Positions 1 through 6,100 of a stretch of DNA of 6,373 nt are shown in pieces. The translations under genes were made by a program, and so were the position numbers. The stretch is from Flavobacteriales bacterium (GTDB lineage Bacteria > Bacteroidota > Bacteroidia > Flavobacteriales_D > Parvicellaceae), in NCBI GenBank assembly GCA_027047735.1, contig JALTUD010000274.1, positions 1 to 6,373 of the forward strand. The letters are read 5' to 3'. Every line of letters starts with the position of its first letter. The first letter of the stretch is position 1. A model generated the notes under the pieces. That model searched no databases, had not been told where the DNA came from, and saw only the letters and a list, made by a program, of their open reading frames with translations.

Positions 1-131
1 TTCGGTTCCGCCCGTTGCTCCTCGTACGAGCCGATGTTCGCTCTTTTCACACCAAACAATTCAGCAAACTGACTTTGGTTTAATTTTTTAACAGCCCGTA
101 TTTTTTTTATGTTAAATCCTATCTCTGTCAT
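1..131 (-). CDS. XRE-family helix-turn-helix transcriptional regulator, N-terminal part only
   Basis: This is the first 43 codons of a gene that runs off the left edge of the window. The translation begins MTEIGFNIKKIRAVKKLNQS and continues QFAELFGVKRANIGSYEEQRAEP. This is a classic Cro/C1-type HTH: helix 1 is IKKIRAVKKL, the first HTH helix is SQFAELFG, and the recognition helix is VKRANIGSYEEQRAEP with the usual closing 'SxYExGxRxP'-like pattern. Such proteins bind short operator palindromes, often in their own promoter. The ATG at 131 is chosen because the family motif starts a few residues later and no upstream in-frame start is plausible. The gene is divergent from the ybjN-like gene, with only 109 bp between the start codons. 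A TAnnTTTG box lies 4 nt upstream of this ATG, so the message may be leaderless. Any C-terminal effector domain lies outside the window, so the inducer and regulon cannot be stated. Confidence 0.85.
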   Translation of the reverse strand, partial: MTEIGFNIKKIRAVKKLNQSQFAELFGVKRANIGSYEEQRAEP

Positions 132-135
132 AATG

Positions 136-143
136 CAAAGTTA
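136..143 (-). promoter_or_regulatory. Bacteroidota-type -7 promoter box (TAACTTTG) for the HTH gene
   Basis: Read on the minus strand the sequence is TAACTTTG, an exact match to the Bacteroidota -7 consensus TAnnTTTG. Only four bases (CATT) separate it from the ATG at 131, so transcription would begin at or next to the start codon. No clear -33 TTTG is visible at the right distance; a T-rich stretch lies there instead. The box overlaps the first TTAGCAAA half-site (141-148), consistent with autoregulation. Confidence 0.6.
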
Positions 144-189
144 GCAAACTTTAATTATTTTGCTAAAAAAAATAGTTTTTTCTTGCTAA
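141..189. promoter_or_regulatory. Candidate operator: TTAGCAAA/TTTGCTAA inverted repeat plus a third half-site
   Basis: TTAGCAAA at 141-148 and its exact reverse complement TTTGCTAA at 159-166 form a perfect 8-bp inverted repeat with a 10-bp spacer. A third half-site, TTGCTAA, lies at 183-189. The left half-site overlaps the HTH gene's -7 box, and the third overlaps the putative -33 TTG of the ybjN-like gene. A protein bound here could control both divergent promoters, and the adjacent HTH regulator is the obvious candidate. The binding protein is inferred; only the symmetry and overlap are seen. Confidence 0.5.
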
Positions 190-213
190 TTTATTTAGTA
201 TCGCTTACATTTG
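183..213 (+). promoter_or_regulatory. Bacteroidota-type promoter for the ybjN-like gene
   Basis: TACATTTG at 206-213 matches the -7 consensus TAnnTTTG. TTG at 183-185 lies 20 bp upstream, within the usual 19-21 bp spacing for the -33 element. Transcription would start near 217-220, giving a leader of roughly 20 nt that is A-rich and has no Shine-Dalgarno sequence, as is common in this phylum. Confidence 0.65.
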
Positions 214-240
214 CCCAACAATTAACTAAAAACTACAAAT

Positions 241-636
241 ATGGAAGTAACCACCAAAGGTTTTGAGACCGTAAAAAACTACCTTCTCGATATGGAATAC
301 AATATAAAGTACGAAGACGAAACAGAAGGAATCGTTGTGATTGAAAAACAAGACGAGGGCATCCTCAATTTAGTATTGGATTGCGAAGATTCAATATTAG
401 TAATGGAGCAATCGCTTTTTGAGGTAAAACACGAATCCCCTGAGCTATACAAAGAATTACTAATAAAAAACAGAGATATAGTCCACGGAGCATTTGCCTT
501 GGACAACGGAAACGTATTGTTCCGCGACACTTTACAGTTAGAAAACTTAGACAAAAACGAATTAGAAGGTTCAATCAATTCATTAAGTCTTTTAATGACA
601 GAGTACGCCGATAAGTTGATAGAATTTTCAAAGTAA
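241..636 (+). CDS. YbjN / type III secretion chaperone (CesT-Tir-like) fold protein
   Basis: This is a 131-residue acidic, cytosolic-looking protein with no signal peptide or membrane segment. Its inferred secondary-structure order fits the YbjN/CesT-Tir chaperone fold: an N-terminal helix (residues ~5-19), three strands (~22-60, including GIVVIEK, ILNLVLDC and SILVMEQ), a helix (~66-78, SPELYKELLIKN), a further strand pair (~83-96, AFALDN-GNVLFRDTL), and a long C-terminal helix (~104-130). Small proteins of this type in Bacteroidota are usually labelled 'YbjN domain' or 'molecular chaperone Tir'; their biochemical role is unproven. It lies upstream of pspA on the same strand, a pairing I believe recurs in this phylum, which suggests a chaperone or partner role in the PspA envelope-stress response. 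The start at 241 is supported by the promoter and by the family-like start of helix 1. It is separated from pspA by a repeat element, so cotranscription is uncertain. Confidence 0.75.
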   Translation: MEVTTKGFETVKNYLLDMEYNIKYEDETEGIVVIEKQDEGILNLVLDCEDSILVMEQSLFEVKHESPELYKELLIKNRDIVHGAFALDNGNVLFRDTLQLENLDKNELEGSINSLSLLMTEYADKLIEFSK

Positions 637-644
637 GAGAGCTA

Positions 645-796
645 GGGCGTTCCCATTACAGCATAAAAAAGCGGTTTCGTTTTCACTACACCACTTTTTA
701 ACGCCGTAATGGTCGGGCTATCACTACTCACTCTTTTAGCCCTCAAAAGGAGGAGGGCTAAAAGGAGTTCAAACACGCCGTTCTATCCCTAACGCG
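645..796 (-). ncRNA. Two-hairpin structured element, possibly Flavo-1-like RNA (copy L)
   Basis: On the minus strand this reads CGCGTTAGGGATAG (796-783), a 12-bp perfect hairpin (arms 764-753 and 744-733), GATAGCCCGACC (722-711), a second hairpin with 20-base arms (710-691 and 674-655), then GGGAACGCCC (654-645). GCGTT near the 5' end can pair with AACGC near the 3' end to close the structure. The second hairpin pairs 19 of 20 positions as minus-strand RNA, three of them G-U wobbles; as plus-strand RNA those three become A-C mismatches. I recall GAUAGAAG...GGAUAGC-type motifs as the hallmark of flavobacterial structured repeats such as Flavo-1, but that family name is from memory and not verified. 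Function is unknown. Confidence 0.45.
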
Positions 797-856
797 GGGC
801 AGGTGAGTGCAAAGAAAACGGAGTTTAGTTTTCTTAGACGATGAAAAATTATTTTG

Positions 857-872
857 CATAGCCCCAGCTATG
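857..872. repeat. Small hairpin CATAGC-loop-GCTATG (copy L)
   Basis: This is a perfect 6-bp inverted repeat with a 4-base loop inside the repeat spacer. It lies in the 36-base block that matches copy R at 35 positions, making it one of the best-preserved parts of the element. Confidence 0.6.
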
Positions 873-931
873 GAAAATAATTTTGAAGAAGTATAAGGAA
901 AATAAAACCGTTTTATTGTGCTCAGATGTCC

Positions 932-957
932 CGTGTTAGGGATACAATCCCTAACGC
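932..957. repeat. 26-bp palindromic unit, left member of a perfect inverted pair flanking pspA
   Basis: It is internally palindromic (arms GTGTTAGGGAT and ATCCCTAACGC, with a 3-base centre). It is also the exact reverse complement of 1842-1867. Together the two copies frame the small ORF, pspA and its terminator. It ends 22 bp before the small ORF's start codon, leaving little room there for a promoter. Confidence 0.85.
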
Positions 958-979
958 AAGTCAAATAATATAGGAACAA

Positions 980-1051
980 ATGAAAAAATCAGTAAAAATT
1001 GTAATAGCAATCACAATAGGATTATTAAAAATTTTAACAAGAATAGATTAA
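980..1051 (+). CDS. Candidate 23-residue basic-hydrophobic peptide upstream of pspA
   Basis: The ORF encodes MKKSVKIVIAITIGLLKILT followed by RID and a stop. Two lysines at the N-terminus are followed by a largely hydrophobic stretch (VKIVIAITIGLLKIL) and a charged end, so the peptide could lie along or cross the cytoplasmic membrane as a short helix. It ends 14 bp before the pspA start codon, on the same strand, and sits directly after repeat L, so it is probably on the pspA transcript. A membrane-active peptide beside PspA would make sense because PspA family proteins bind stressed membranes, but that link is inference. The alternative is a chance ORF in the leader. I recognise no named family; conservation of this short frame in related pspA loci would decide. 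Confidence 0.45.
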   Translation: MKKSVKIVIAITIGLLKILTRID

Positions 1052-1065
1052 AAAACATAAAAAAA

Positions 1066-1767
1066 ATGGGAATATTCAGCAGATTATTTAAAATAGGACA
1101 AGCAGAAGCAAACAATATCGTCGATAAATTAGAAGATCCGATACGCTTAACAGAACAAGGAATACGCGACTTAAAGAATGATTTACAAGATTCTTTAAAA
1201 GCACTAGCCGAAGTAAAAGCGATGCGTATTCGTTCCAACGCAGATTTAAACAGAGCAAAATTTCAAGTCAAAGACTTTGAAAAGAAAGCGATGCTTTTAT
1301 TAAGCAAAGCCAAAGAAGGCAAAATGGATCCGGCAGAGGCAGACAGATTAGCCACCGAAGCCCTAAAAAGAGTCAGCCAAGCCAAAGAAAATGCTGCAAG
1401 AGCTGAAGCAGAGGTTCAAAAATTCGATTCTTCCATTGCTCAATTGGAGTCAAACGTTAATCGTGTAAAATCAAACATCACGAAATACGAAAACGAATTA
1501 AAAACGCTAAAAGCTCGAATGAAAGTAAGTCAAGCAACCAAAAAAATCAATAAACAACTTTCGCAAGTGGATTCATCGGGAACAATTGCAATGCTTGAAA
1601 AGATGAAAGACAAAGTAAACGAAGAAGAAGCCTTGGCAGAGGCTTATGGCGATATTGCAGACGCATCAAAGAGTGTAGATGAAGAAATAGACTCAGCCCT
1701 TGATGTTGTCGATGCCGAATCGGAAGATGCTTTAGCGGAATTAAAACGCAAAATGGGAATGGAGTAA
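1066..1767 (+). CDS. pspA: PspA/IM30 (Vipp1) family envelope-stress protein
   Basis: This is a 233-residue, almost entirely helical protein of typical PspA length. Residues 1-20 (MGIFSRLFKIGQAEANNIVD) form the amphipathic membrane-binding helix of the family. They are followed by LEDP at 22-25, matching the conserved acidic-proline turn before the long coiled-coil hairpin (~26-150; heptad-rich, with many Lys, Glu and Ala). C-terminal helices (~155-232) are acidic, ending DALAELKRKMGME. There is no Vipp1-type C-terminal extension. The family is ESCRT-III-like: it polymerises on the inner membrane and stabilises damaged bilayers. No PspF, PspB or PspC partner is in the window; the YbjN-like gene upstream is the only likely companion. 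The start follows an A-rich leader without a Shine-Dalgarno sequence. A strong terminator follows 25 bp after the stop. Identification is firm; PspA versus Vipp1 subtype cannot be settled here. Confidence 0.93.
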   Translation: MGIFSRLFKIGQAEANNIVDKLEDPIRLTEQGIRDLKNDLQDSLKALAEVKAMRIRSNADLNRAKFQVKDFEKKAMLLLSKAKEGKMDPAEADRLATEALKRVSQAKENAARAEAEVQKFDSSIAQLESNVNRVKSNITKYENELKTLKARMKVSQATKKINKQLSQVDSSGTIAMLEKMKDKVNEEEALAEAYGDIADASKSVDEEIDSALDVVDAESEDALAELKRKMGME

Positions 1768-1791
1768 TACCTTAAATTTAAGTGTTTTGAA

Positions 1792-1832
1792 ATAATCCTT
1801 AAATGCGGATTTAAGGATTATCTTCTTTTTAT
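1792..1832 (+). terminator. Rho-independent terminator of pspA
   Basis: A perfect 13-bp stem (ATAATCCTTAAAT at 1792-1804, complementary to 1809-1821) with loop GCGG is followed directly by the T-rich run CTTCTTTTTATT. It sits just downstream of the pspA stop codon and ends about 10 bp before repeat R, so pspA transcription should not enter that repeat. Confidence 0.85.
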
Positions 1833-1841
1833 TCTCAATAC

Positions 1842-1867
1842 GCGTTAGGGATTGTATCCCTAACACG
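1842..1867. repeat. 26-bp palindromic unit, right member of the inverted pair
   Basis: It is the exact reverse complement of 932-957, with palindromic arms around a TGT centre. Its GTTAGGGAT core also recurs at 2166-2174 and on the opposite strand at 785-793, so the same 9-mer appears six times in this locus counting both palindrome arms. Confidence 0.85.
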
Positions 1868-1938
1868 AATAAATTTGGAAGCATAAAGCGTTTTTATTTT
1901 TCTTATTCTTCTTCAAAATTCTTTTCCATAGCTGGGGC

Positions 1939-2100
1939 TATGCTCAATGCAATGAACTTTATGAAGAATTTGAAGAATTTATTTTTTTCAAGACTTAGGC
2001 GTAAAATTTTTGTTGTAACGAGTTACTACAAAATTTTACAACGACAGTATTGAAAAAAAGAAAGATTCAAAAATTCTTAAAGTTTGTTGTTTTGAGCATA
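1939..2100. repeat. Long imperfect hairpin present only in copy R (MITE-like)
   Basis: The ends are perfect 9-bp inverted repeats, TATGCTCAA (1939-1947) and TTGAGCATA (2092-2100). The two halves remain complementary with interruptions up to a centre near 2020: GTAAAATTTT (2001-2010) pairs with AAAATTTTAC (2030-2039), and GTAAC (2015-2019) with GTTAC (2022-2026). Outer arms also align over AACTTTA...AGAATTT. Copy L goes almost directly from GCTATGC to AAAATAATTTTTCATC, so this hairpin was either inserted into R or lost from L. There is no transposase gene, so if mobile it would move in trans. Confidence 0.65.
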
Positions 2101-2162
2101 AGCAAAAGAATTTTTCATCGTCTAAGAAAACTAAAACTCACTTTCAATCATCCAAATTTATC

Positions 2163-2303
2163 CGCGTTAGGGATAGAAGTGGCATCCTTTTGGTTTGTTG
2201 CATATATGCAAACCAAAAGATATAACGGATAGCCCGACCCCAAAAGTACAAAAGAGCGTTCCCTGAAAAGGGTATGCTCTTTTGTGCTTTTGGGGGAACG
2301 CCC
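2163..2303 (+). ncRNA. Two-hairpin structured element, possibly Flavo-1-like RNA (copy R)
   Basis: It begins CGCGTTAGGGATAGAAGTGG. Hairpin one has a perfect 11-bp stem (CTTTTGGTTTG at 2187-2197 with 2209-2219), followed by GATATAACGGATAGCCCGACC (2219-2239). Hairpin two has 20-bp arms (2238-2257 and 2276-2295), all paired with one U-G wobble on this strand, capped by a small CCCT-GAAA-AGGG hairpin (2261-2272). The closing sequence GGGAACGCCC (2294-2303) brings AACGC (2297-2301) to pair with GCGTT (2164-2168). Compared with copy L, stem sequences differ completely while the pairing is kept, which suggests selection on structure. There is no T-tract, so it is not a standard terminator. The Flavo-1 label rests on memory of flavobacterial repeats and needs a covariance-model check. 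Confidence 0.5.
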
Positions 2304-2357
2304 AAATCAATACATTAAATATTTCACAGGAAAGTAATAGCGTTGCGTTTATAAATG

Positions 2358-2365
2358 TATTTTTG
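2358..2365 (+). promoter_or_regulatory. Bacteroidota -7 box (TATTTTTG) for the pseudouridine synthase gene
   Basis: It matches TAnnTTTG exactly and ends 17 bp before the ATG at 2383, so the leader would be about a dozen bases. No good -33 TTTG lies 19-21 bp upstream, so the promoter may be weak or activator-dependent. Confidence 0.5.
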
Positions 2366-2382
2366 CACAAAAGAAAGAAGTA

Positions 2383-3069
2383 ATGAGTTTAGAAATATTA
2401 TATGAAGACAATCATTTGATTGCGGTAAATAAAAAAGCCGGAGATTTGGTGCAGGGAGACAAAACCGAAGACGTAACCTTGATGGACAAAATCAAAGCCT
2501 ATATCAAAAAAAAATATAAGAAACCCGGTGATGTTTTCTTGGGTGTGGTTCATCGCTTGGATAGACCTGTTGGTGGTGTTGTTGTTTTTGCGAAGACGAG
2601 CAAAGCCCTTTCGAGAATGAACAAACTCTTTCAAGATAGAGATGTACAAAAAACATATTGGGCTGTAGTAGAACATTTACCACCCGAAAACGAAGAACGT
2701 TTGACCCATTATTTGAAAAAAAACCAAGAAAAAAACCGTTCAAGGGCTTACGACAAAGAAGTAAAAGGAAGTAAAAAAAGTGTATTGGATTACCGTTTGA
2801 TAGGTAGAAGCAAAAATTATTTTTACGTTGAACTCGAACCTCAAACCGGAAGACATCATCAAATCAGAGTGCAACTAAGTCATATTGGTTGCCCGATAAA
2901 AGGAGATGTGAAATACGGAGGAAAACGCACCAATAGAGATGGTTCTATTCATTTATTAGCTCGTTCGCTTTCATTTGTTCATCCGGTAAAAAAAGAAAAA
3001 ATCACAATCAAAGCCAATCCCCCCAAAAAAGACCCGTTGTGGGCAGAATTTTTGACCCTAAACAAATAA
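2383..3069 (+). CDS. RluA-family RNA pseudouridine synthase (no S4 domain)
   Basis: This 228-residue cytosolic enzyme isomerises specific uridines in rRNA or tRNA to pseudouridine. The core of the family is intact: the opening strand ILYEDNHLIAVNKKAG (residues 5-20), the catalytic motif HRLDRPVGG (57-65) with the nucleophilic Asp60, the KTYWAVV strand with conserved Tyr92, and the TGRHHQIRVQLSHIG motif (155-169) with Arg162 in the active-site set. HPV and a basic tail follow near the C-terminus. There is no N-terminal S4 RNA-binding domain, so it resembles the short RluA/TruC branch rather than RluC/RluD; the target uridine cannot be assigned. The ATG at 2383 is right because the conserved ILYEDN strand begins four residues later. 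The neighbours are a repeat element upstream and a secreted protein gene 52 bp downstream; nothing suggests a functional link with either. Confidence 0.92.
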   Translation: MSLEILYEDNHLIAVNKKAGDLVQGDKTEDVTLMDKIKAYIKKKYKKPGDVFLGVVHRLDRPVGGVVVFAKTSKALSRMNKLFQDRDVQKTYWAVVEHLPPENEERLTHYLKKNQEKNRSRAYDKEVKGSKKSVLDYRLIGRSKNYFYVELEPQTGRHHQIRVQLSHIGCPIKGDVKYGGKRTNRDGSIHLLARSLSFVHPVKKEKITIKANPPKKDPLWAEFLTLNK

Positions 3070-3121
3070 ACTTGTTAAAAACGATACAACTTTTTTGTGA
3101 AAAATGCGTCTTTACCACGTT

Positions 3122-6100
3122 ATGATGAAATATAGTACCTGTTTATTTGTATTGTTTTTTTCTGTTTGGGGAAATGCCCAAATGGGAAGATTGGGAGATG
3201 TAACCATTTCCACAAAAACCATTGTCAATGAATTTACATCTCTTACTTCGGATGCCTACACCGGAGATTTAATCCTTAATGTAGCTCAATCTTCCTTAAA
3301 TGACCACAATCGGTTTCCAATGGATTTGGAACAAGGAGATTTAATATTAATACATCAAGCACAAGGAGCTTCGGTAAACGCCTCTCCCGAGCCTTGGACG
3401 GGGAATGGCATTTACGGGTTACCTCAATCTCCTCAATGGGGAGAAGTAACCAACTATAACAACTGCGGAAACTATGAATATGCTGAAGTTAAATCGGTTA
3501 TTTCTCCAACACAAATTGAGTTACTCTGTGGATTAACCCACGATTATACCGCTTCCGGTAAAGTACAAATTGTAAGAGTACCAAGATATAGCAACTTAAC
3601 CTTAACCGATACCTTAACTACTCAACCTTGGGATGGTAATGTAGGCGGAATTTTAGCAATTGAAGTAGGAGACCGATCAGGAGTATGGTTTAATCAATGG
3701 ACTAATTTAGCAAGCATCTTTACAATCAGTGGCGTTATAGATGTTAACGGATTAGGTTTTAGAGGAGGAATTGCCAATGAAGTAAACTCAATTAATGGTG
3801 GTGCGGATTACGCTTCTATTAATGCTAACAACGGAGGTATGAAAGGAGAAAGCATTGCGGGATATGATTTCGATTACATTCCTTTGGGAGGACAATATGG
3901 TAAAGGTGCTCCTGCAAACGGTGGTGGGGGTAGTTGTGCTCACAACGGTGGTGGTGGCGGAGGTGCTAATGGTGGTGATATTAATTTATGGACAACAGGG
4001 ACAGGAGTTCCCGATAATACTTTTTCTACCGCATGGAATTTAGAGACACCTGCTCCAACAATTAATTCCGGTGGTGGACGTGGAGGATATACTTTTTCCT
4101 CCAATGACCAAAATGCAATGACAACTCCACCAGGAGATGCAAGTTGGGGGTCGGATAGTAGAAGAAATCAAGGTGGACTAGGAGGACGTCCGTTGGATTA
4201 TTCAACCGGAAAAGTATTCTTTGGAGGAGGAGGTGGCTCAGGCGATAGAAATGACAGCTATAATAATGGCGGTTCAGGAGGAAATGCAGGCGGTATAGTT
4301 TTTCTTCGTGTATATGGTAGAATAGATTCGCAAAATGGAGTTATTCTCGCAAACGGAGAAAATGGAGAAGATTTAGAATCGGTAAATACACCTTTTTGGG
4401 GATATGGCGGAAATGATGGTGCAGGTGGTGGTGGTGCAGGAGGAACGGTTCTTGTTGAAACTAGAGACTTATTGGGAGGAATAAATATTTGGGCTGAAGG
4501 TGGTAACGGAGGAAATCAAATTCTAGAAAGTGGTTTAGGCTACTTAGCTTCGATTGATGAAGCAGAAGGGCCGGGAGGTGGAGGAAGCGGAGGTGTTATC
4601 TTTTATTCTCCTAATATACAACCAGCAATGATAACACCACATGTTCAAGGCGGTGCAAATGGAACGACAAACTCTGATGCACTATCTGAATTTACTCCCA
4701 ACGGGGCAACGTCGGGAAATAACGGAAGTGTTTTAACTATTACAAACCTAAATGGATTTAACCTCCTATCTATTGAACATTCTGTATGTTTTGGTGATAG
4801 TGCTTTTTTTGAGTTGAATGTAGATACATTAGGGTTTGATAACGGCGGGTGGTATTCTGCCGCTGATTATTTTGCCGATTCATCAATTATTTGGTACGAT
4901 ACTTATTACAATGTGATAGGCACGGGGGATACGCTTATAACGGGAGCAATTACATCTGACACTTCTTTTTTTGTAGGAACATGTCCCTACCGTTCGCCTT
5001 TATTTAGATTAGAGGTCAAACTCGGTTCTTCTTTCACCCTGGACACAACAGGACTAACGGTAGTTAACGAACATTGTAACCAAGGCGATGGCAGTATTTC
5101 GGGGATAGTTGCAACCGGAGGTTATCAACCACTGACTTACGAATGGAACGGCACACCAAGTACTCAAGCTGATACAAGTCAGTTAAGTAGCGGTAACTAT
5201 TCGCTAAAAATAACAGACAATAACGGTTGCGCGGTGGTTTTAGACTCGATTACGATAGAAAATGAAAGTGGTCCTCTGCTGGACACTTCTAACGTTTCCA
5301 TAGCCGATGAAAGTTGTGGTCAGCTCAACGGTGGTGTTCAAGGAGTTACTTTACAAGGAGGTTCATCGCCTTATGTTTATACGTGGGACGGAAATGTATC
5401 CACTTCTTTAGACACTGTAAATTTACTTAATGGAATACATCAATTAATGGTTGAAGATGCTTACGGATGTAAAGATTCCGTAGAGATTACAATCGGAGAA
5501 ATACCGGCTCCTGTTCTTGATACAACAAACGTTGTCGTGCATTCGGAAAACTGTAACCAACTCAATGGTTCTATACAAGGTATAAGTGTACAAGGCGGAA
5601 CAAGTCCTTACACATACAATTGGAACGGTACAGCCTCTACATTGGACTTAAACGGAATATCATCAGGGACATATCAATTGATTGTTGTAGATGATTTAGG
5701 TTGTAGCGACACCGTGAGTTTTGTTGTGGGGGAAACACTTCCTCCGGTTATTGACACAACAAATATGGTTCTTGTACCTGAAAGTTGCGGTGCACAAAAC
5801 GGCTCTATTTCTGGGATTGAGGTAACGGGCGGTATTCCATCGTATAACTATTGGTGGAATGGGAATCAATCATCTTCTTTGGATATAAATCATTTACAAG
5901 GAGGGAATTATACTTTATTAGTACTAGACGATGTAGGATGCCGAGATTCTATTTCCGTTGACGTTTCTTCCTTAAGCAGTCCCGTTGCCGGATTTATTAT
6001 TCCTGACACAGTTTATTCAAACGAAGAATTTTTAATACAAAATAACTCTAGCACCGATGTAGTTTCTTGGTTGTATCTCTTAGGAAACGGAACACAATCA

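Larger units (their letters stand above)
645..957 (-). repeat. Composite repeat element, copy L (minus orientation)
   Basis: This fills nearly all of the 343-bp stretch between the ybjN-like gene and the small ORF. Read on the minus strand it runs: a 26-bp palindromic unit (957-932); a ~130-bp spacer containing the hairpin CATAGC-TGGG-GCTATG (872-857); then a two-hairpin module (796-645) starting CGCGTTAGGGATAG and ending GGGAACGCCC. The same order recurs in inverted orientation at 1842-2303. Matching blocks are 932-957 (26/26 with 1842-1867), 856-891 (35/36 with 1908-1943), 821-850 (30 bases aligned to 2109-2139 with one gap), and the 14-base block 783-796 (identical to 2163-2176). The outer ends read GCGTT...AACGC, a short terminal inverted repeat. 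There is no coding potential worth calling. It is non-autonomous if mobile, since no transposase is present. Confidence 0.85.
1842..2303 (+). repeat. Composite repeat element, copy R (plus orientation)
   Basis: This occupies most of the 615-bp gap between pspA and the pseudouridine synthase gene. The order matches copy L: a 26-bp palindromic unit (1842-1867); a spacer with CATAGC-TGGG-GCTATG (1927-1942); the block AATTTTTCATCGTCTAAG and onward (2109-2139); then the two-hairpin module (2163-2303). It is about 150 bp longer than copy L because a palindromic segment (1939-2100) sits between blocks that are nearly contiguous in L. No convincing protein-coding frame is present; the open frame at 2050-2232 uses a TTG start and runs through the hairpins. 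The two copies point away from pspA on either side. Confidence 0.85.

Noticed and set aside
758..979. 73-residue minus-strand ORF in repeat L
   Set aside because: It is translated repeat DNA; its frame is not preserved in the matching blocks of copy R, which differ by insertions and a gap that shift the frame.
1011..1238. 75-residue minus-strand ORF opposite the small ORF and pspA
   Set aside because: It is the antisense shadow of pspA, whose family assignment on the plus strand is clear.
2050..2232. 60-residue plus-strand ORF between pspA and the pseudouridine synthase gene
   Set aside because: It uses a TTG start, lies wholly inside repeat R and reads through its hairpin arms; the composition reflects A/T-rich repeat sequence and no domain is visible.
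2238..2295. Long hairpin before the pseudouridine synthase gene as a terminator
   Set aside because: The stem is strong but no T-run follows on either strand, and the same hairpin position recurs in the repeat family, so it is better read as part of the element.
645..2303. Repeats as a CRISPR array or integron attC sites
   Set aside because: There are only two diverged copies in opposite orientation, with no regular spacers, cas genes or integrase; the size and structure fit interspersed structured repeats instead.
3085..3097. Possible -7 promoter (TACAACTTTTTTG) before the surface-protein gene
   Set aside because: The spacing between TA and TTTG is five bases too long for TAnnTTTG, so I could not support it as a promoter; the gene may be read from the upstream promoter across the 52-bp gap.
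3855..4043. 62-residue plus-strand ORF
   Set aside because: It is an out-of-frame reading of the glycine-rich GGT repeats inside the large surface-protein gene, giving a valine-rich artefact.
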